From Acidimicrobiales bacterium (GTDB taxonomy: Bacteria; Actinomycetota; Acidimicrobiia; Acidimicrobiales; SZUA-35): 8,185 nucleotides of DNA. The position numbers and the translations under genes were made by a program. The notes below the pieces were generated by a model, which saw only the letters and a program-made list of their open reading frames with translations, did not search any database and had not been told where the DNA came from. Location of the stretch: NCBI GenBank assembly GCA_013003325.1, contig JABDJU010000037.1, positions 1 to 8,185 on the forward strand, written 5' to 3'. Positions 6,421-8,185 of this stretch are shown in pieces; the first letter of the stretch is position 1, and each line of letters begins with the position of its first letter.

Positions 6421-7485
6421 ATGACCACTACAACACGATCAACCACCCTCGACGAGAGGATCGTCGAGTCTGCCACCGGGGCTCTCGAGATGTTCTCGAT
6501 ACACCTGGGGCGCACGCTGGGTCTGTACGACGCGCTGATTGAGCCACGGACGGTGGCTGCGTTGGCTGCGCATTCCGGCATAGCCGAGCGCTACGCGAGG
6601 GAGTGGCTCGAACAGCAGGCGGTGGCAGGCCTGGTCGGCGTCGACGCAGGGGATGAGCCCTGGGACCGGCGCCGCTACTCACTGTCACCAGAGCAGCGCG
6701 CCGTGCTGGTAGACGCCGACGATCCGAGCCACGTCTCACCGTTGGCAGACATGCTCGCTGGGGTGGGTCACGCGCTACCTGAGGTTGCAGCTGCGTACCG
6801 ATCCGGTGGGGGAGTGCCCTATTCGCATTACGGGAAGGCCTTTCGTGATGGACAGGGCGGCATCAATCGACCGGCGCTGATAAACGAGCTGGCCTCGGAG
6901 TGGTTAGCCGACGTGCCCGAGACGGTGGCTCGCTTGCGGGACGGTGGTCGGGTTGCCGATCTCGGGTGTGGTACGGGGTGGTCGACGATCGCCCTTGCGA
7001 AGGCATTTCCCCGCAGCGAGATCGTCGGGTTCGACCTGGATGATGCCAGCATCGAAGACGCCAGGACTAACGCCGCGGCTTTGGGAGTCAACGTTCGGTT
7101 TGAGAGCGCCGATGCAGCTGCCATCGGGCATCACGGGCGCTTCGACCTCGTCCTGATTGTGGAAACACTGCACGATCTGGCCGCACCGATTGATGCGCTG
7201 CGGGCCGCACGCACCGCCCTGAACCCCGGGGGAGTCGTCCTCATCGCCGATGAGAAGGTCGCCGCCGGGTTCATCGCGCCCGGCGATGAACTGGAGCGGA
7301 TGATGTACGGCTGGAGCGTGACTCATTGCCTGCCGGCATCCAAGGCCGAAGCGGACTCGGCTGCGATCGGTACCGTCCTCCGGCCAGGGCTGCTGGAGTT
7401 GATGGCCGCCGAGGCCGGGTTCAGGTCGGTCTCGTTGTCGGACGTCGACGGTGGGTTCTTCAACCTCTACATCCTGCAGTCGTAG
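6421..7485 (+). CDS. Class I SAM-dependent methyltransferase, Rv2258c-like
   Basis: A 354-residue protein with an N-terminal winged-helix-like domain (about 12-95: TVAALAAHSGIAERYAREWLEQQ, then a short wing before YSLSP) followed by a Rossmann-type methyltransferase domain (about 150-354). SAM-binding signs are VADLGCGTGWST (178-189), the acidic end of strand 2 at D205 (VGFDLD), SADA (229-232) near strand 3, FDLVLIVETLHDL (241-253) as motif IV, and ALNPGGVVLIADE (266-278). This layout matches the family of Mycobacterium tuberculosis Rv2258c and relatives, many annotated simply as SAM-dependent methyltransferases; small-molecule acceptors are likely but the substrate is not known. The N-terminal domain in such enzymes usually serves dimerisation rather than DNA binding. 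It lies 87 bases after the ATPase gene with its own strong ribosome binding site inside a hairpin, so it may share a transcript with the ATPase but be controlled separately. Confidence 0.88.
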   Translation: MTTTTRSTTLDERIVESATGALEMFSIHLGRTLGLYDALIEPRTVAALAAHSGIAERYAREWLEQQAVAGLVGVDAGDEPWDRRRYSLSPEQRAVLVDADDPSHVSPLADMLAGVGHALPEVAAAYRSGGGVPYSHYGKAFRDGQGGINRPALINELASEWLADVPETVARLRDGGRVADLGCGTGWSTIALAKAFPRSEIVGFDLDDASIEDARTNAAALGVNVRFESADAAAIGHHGRFDLVLIVETLHDLAAPIDALRAARTALNPGGVVLIADEKVAAGFIAPGDELERMMYGWSVTHCLPASKAEADSAAIGTVLRPGLLELMAAEAGFRSVSLSDVDGGFFNLYILQS

Positions 7486-7653
7486 CGGTCGAACCGTGGC
7501 GACGACGAAGGGCAGGCCGCCGGCTCGGCCGAGCTTCTGCTCCCGGCCGGCGGCCTCTTCGGTGTCGAGATACAGGCAAGGTATCGGGTCGAAGTCGTGA
7601 TCTTGGCGTACGAATCCGGACGAATCAGCTGAGGGAGCGAGCAGCGGTGTGTT
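7486..7653. other. Intergenic region between methyltransferase and dif-like site
   Basis: No gene is seen. The region holds a small CGGT-CGA-ACCG hairpin just after the stop codon (7486-7496), the long GC-rich inverted repeat at 7514-7556, and about 100 bases with no clear structure up to the dif-like site. A plus-strand frame through 7326-7664 is a shadow of the methyltransferase that runs on into this gap. Confidence 0.5.
7514..7556 (+). terminator. GC-rich hairpin after the methyltransferase gene
   Basis: A perfect 11-base inverted repeat, AGGCCGCCGGC (7514-7524) and GCCGGCGGCCT (7546-7556), encloses 21 bases. The left arm overlaps a 12-base perfect palindrome, GCTCGGCCGAGC (7523-7534). 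The hairpin starts 28 bases after the methyltransferase stop, which suits a transcription end. No T-run follows, so it is at most a non-canonical terminator, as is common in GC-rich actinobacteria. Confidence 0.5.
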
Positions 7654-7681
7654 ACTTTACATAACGTGAATTATGGGCGCT
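7654..7681 (+). other. dif: Candidate dif site for XerC/XerD recombination
   Basis: A 28-base site with the 11-6-11 layout of dif: arm ACTTTACATAA (7654-7664), centre CGTGAA (7665-7670), arm TTATGGGCGCT (7671-7681). Read on the minus strand, TTATGTAAAGT is the XerD-type arm; from memory it differs by one base from the Bacillus subtilis arm TTATGTAAACT and by one from the actinobacterial TTATGTCAAGT. The other arm, AGCGCCCATAA, keeps the inner ATAA and the GC-rich outer half seen in the Escherichia coli arm GGTGCGCATAA. The site is a local AT-rich island in GC-rich DNA and contains the symmetric ATAA...TTAT core. It could be the chromosome dimer-resolution site near the replication terminus, or a dif-like attachment site of a mobile element. 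A promoter -10 (TACATA) is the main alternative reading. Confidence 0.65.
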
Positions 7682-7719
7682 TGTACAGACGAGCCGTCCG
7701 CCACCCTACGCTGCCGGCG

Positions 7720-8010
7720 ATGGCCGATTCTCTCCGCTTCGAGGTGCGCGTGAGACCCCGTGCCCGGTCGACATCGGTCGGCGGTACCTGGGGTCCCGCC
7801 GATGCGCTGGTCGTCTCCGTCACTGACCCGGCCGTCGACGGCCGAGCCAATCGCGCCGTGCTGAAGCTGCTGGCCTCGGCGTTGCACGTCAGGCCGCGGC
7901 AGCTGTCGATCGCCTCCGGTGCCCACCATCGCAGCAAGGTCATCGAACTGAGCGATCCTCCGCCGGGAACCCGCGACCGCCTCGAGCACTTGCGGGTCGA
8001 CCCCGGCTGA
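7720..8010 (+). CDS. DUF167 / YggU-family small protein
   Basis: A 96-residue protein of the DUF167 (UPF0235, YggU) family, which has known folds but no settled function. The family core is clear: RFEVRVRPRARST (6-18), then VVSVTDPAVDGRANRAVLKLLASAL (31-55) with the G-R/K-A-N signature at 41-44, then LSIASGAHHRSKVIEL (62-77). The length is normal for the family. I chose ATG 7720 because the family starts just before this first strand. A GTG at 7666 would add 18 residues (NYGRLYRR...), but it lies inside the dif-like site and those residues are not typical of the family. Neither start has a good ribosome binding site. It lies alone between the dif-like site and the zinc-finger gene. Confidence 0.85.
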   Translation: MADSLRFEVRVRPRARSTSVGGTWGPADALVVSVTDPAVDGRANRAVLKLLASALHVRPRQLSIASGAHHRSKVIELSDPPPGTRDRLEHLRVDPG

Positions 8011-8027
8011 GCCTGCCAGAAATACCG

Positions 8028-8054
8028 CCGGGCCGCCGTACAGCCCTGGCCCGG
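8028..8054 (+). terminator. Possible terminator hairpin after the DUF167 gene
   Basis: CCGGGCC (8028-8034) and GGCCCGG (8048-8054) form a perfect 7-base stem with a 13-base loop, beginning 17 bases after the DUF167 stop codon. There is no T-run after it. The position suits a transcript end, but the evidence is weak. Confidence 0.4.
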
Positions 8055-8067
8055 GCATAGCGCATTG

Positions 8068-8086
8068 TTCCGTCACGGTGACGTAA
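8068..8086. promoter_or_regulatory. Operator-like palindrome before the zinc-finger gene
   Basis: CGTCAC (8071-8076), a central G, and GTGACG (8078-8083) form a perfect interrupted palindrome. One mismatch further out, TT and AA extend the symmetry to 19 bases. It lies 33-51 bases before the zinc-finger ATG, near the expected -35 position, as would suit a dimeric regulator. The regulator is unknown. Confidence 0.45.
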
Positions 8087-8106
8087 TGGTGGGACGAGGG
8101 AACCGG

Positions 8107-8112
8107 TACGCT
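8107..8112 (+). promoter_or_regulatory. Possible -10 element for a leaderless zinc-finger transcript
   Basis: TACGCT fits the actinobacterial TANNNT -10 pattern and ends six bases before the ATG at 8119. There is no Shine-Dalgarno sequence before that ATG. Together these suggest transcription starting at or next to the start codon. A TTGACA directly before the ATG is too close to act as the -35 of this gene. Confidence 0.4.
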
Positions 8113-8118
8113 TGACAG

Positions 8119-8185
8119 ATGGCCGATATGTGCTCTCACATTCCCACCTCCGTGACCGAGGTCGCTCCGTCGGGAGCCGGGTGCG
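8119..8185 (+). CDS. UBP-type zinc-finger protein, N-terminal part only
   Basis: The first 22 residues of a gene cut by the right edge of the window. It begins MADMCSHIPTSVTEVAPSGA and then GC. This matches the start of small bacterial UBP-type zinc-finger proteins, which open with a C-x-H pair, a short helix ending in V-x-PS, and then G-C-x-x-C. Here C5, H7 and C22 would be zinc ligands and the rest of the finger lies beyond the window. In eukaryotes this finger binds the ubiquitin C-terminus; the role of the bacterial stand-alone form is not established. The call rests on a short match, so the next 40 codons would decide it. Confidence 0.65.
   Translation, partial: MADMCSHIPTSVTEVAPSGAGC

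Noticed and set aside
7654..7664. A -10 promoter element (TACATA) as the sole reason for the AT-rich patch
   Set aside because: It would explain one arm only; the second arm with TTAT at the correct six-base spacing and the match to dif arms fit recombination better, although a promoter cannot be fully excluded.
7666..7719. GTG 7666 as the start of the DUF167 protein
   Set aside because: The extra 18 residues are not typical of the family, no ribosome binding site precedes it, and the codon lies in the centre of the dif-like site.
7657..8139. A 160-codon minus-strand frame over DUF167
   Set aside because: It is antisense to a clear DUF167 core and shows no domain signature.
1..8185. CRISPR array, tRNA, rRNA or insertion sequence
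   Set aside because: No regularly spaced repeats, cloverleaf sequence, rRNA segment, transposase or terminal inverted repeats were recognised on either strand.

Overview
The window is GC-rich DNA whose codon choice, gene families and dif-like sequence point to an actinobacterium. No rRNA or phylogenetic marker gene is present, so a narrower placement (for example Acidimicrobiia-like or another little-cultured lineage) is not supported.

Layout. The left half (about 127-3637) is on the minus strand. Read in the direction of transcription it holds a truncated second copy of a PAP2 phosphatase gene (3637-3410), a GH13 glucan-branching-type enzyme (3370-1568), an intact PAP2-family membrane phosphatase (1509-1000), and a TerC-family membrane protein (921-127). 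The last three lie 58 and 78 bases apart and may be co-transcribed. The right half (3763-8185) is on the plus strand. It holds an 856-residue STAND ATPase with a TPR-like middle and a C-terminal module common in actinobacterial ATPases, a class I SAM-dependent methyltransferase of the Rv2258c type, a small DUF167/YggU protein, and the first 22 codons of a UBP-type zinc-finger protein cut by the window edge. The two halves diverge from about 3638-3762.

Three features go beyond routine genes. First, a 28-base sequence at 7654-7681 has the 11-6-11 layout and arm sequences of a XerC/XerD recombination site (dif), placed just before the DUF167 gene. Second, the methyltransferase leader (6334-6420) contains two abutting inverted repeats. 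The second would bury the Shine-Dalgarno sequence in an 11-base-pair stem, and alternative pairings exist, so it looks like a cis-acting RNA control element. Third, the PAP2 N-terminal duplication on either side of the GH13 gene suggests an old tandem duplication of a GH13-PAP2 unit that has partly decayed.

How the genes might work together is mostly unclear. The GH13 enzyme would act on cytoplasmic alpha-glucan, whereas PAP2 and TerC are membrane proteins. The STAND ATPase could be a signal-responsive regulator of its downstream methyltransferase, but no recognisable DNA-binding domain proves this. No CRISPR array, insertion sequence, tRNA or rRNA was seen.
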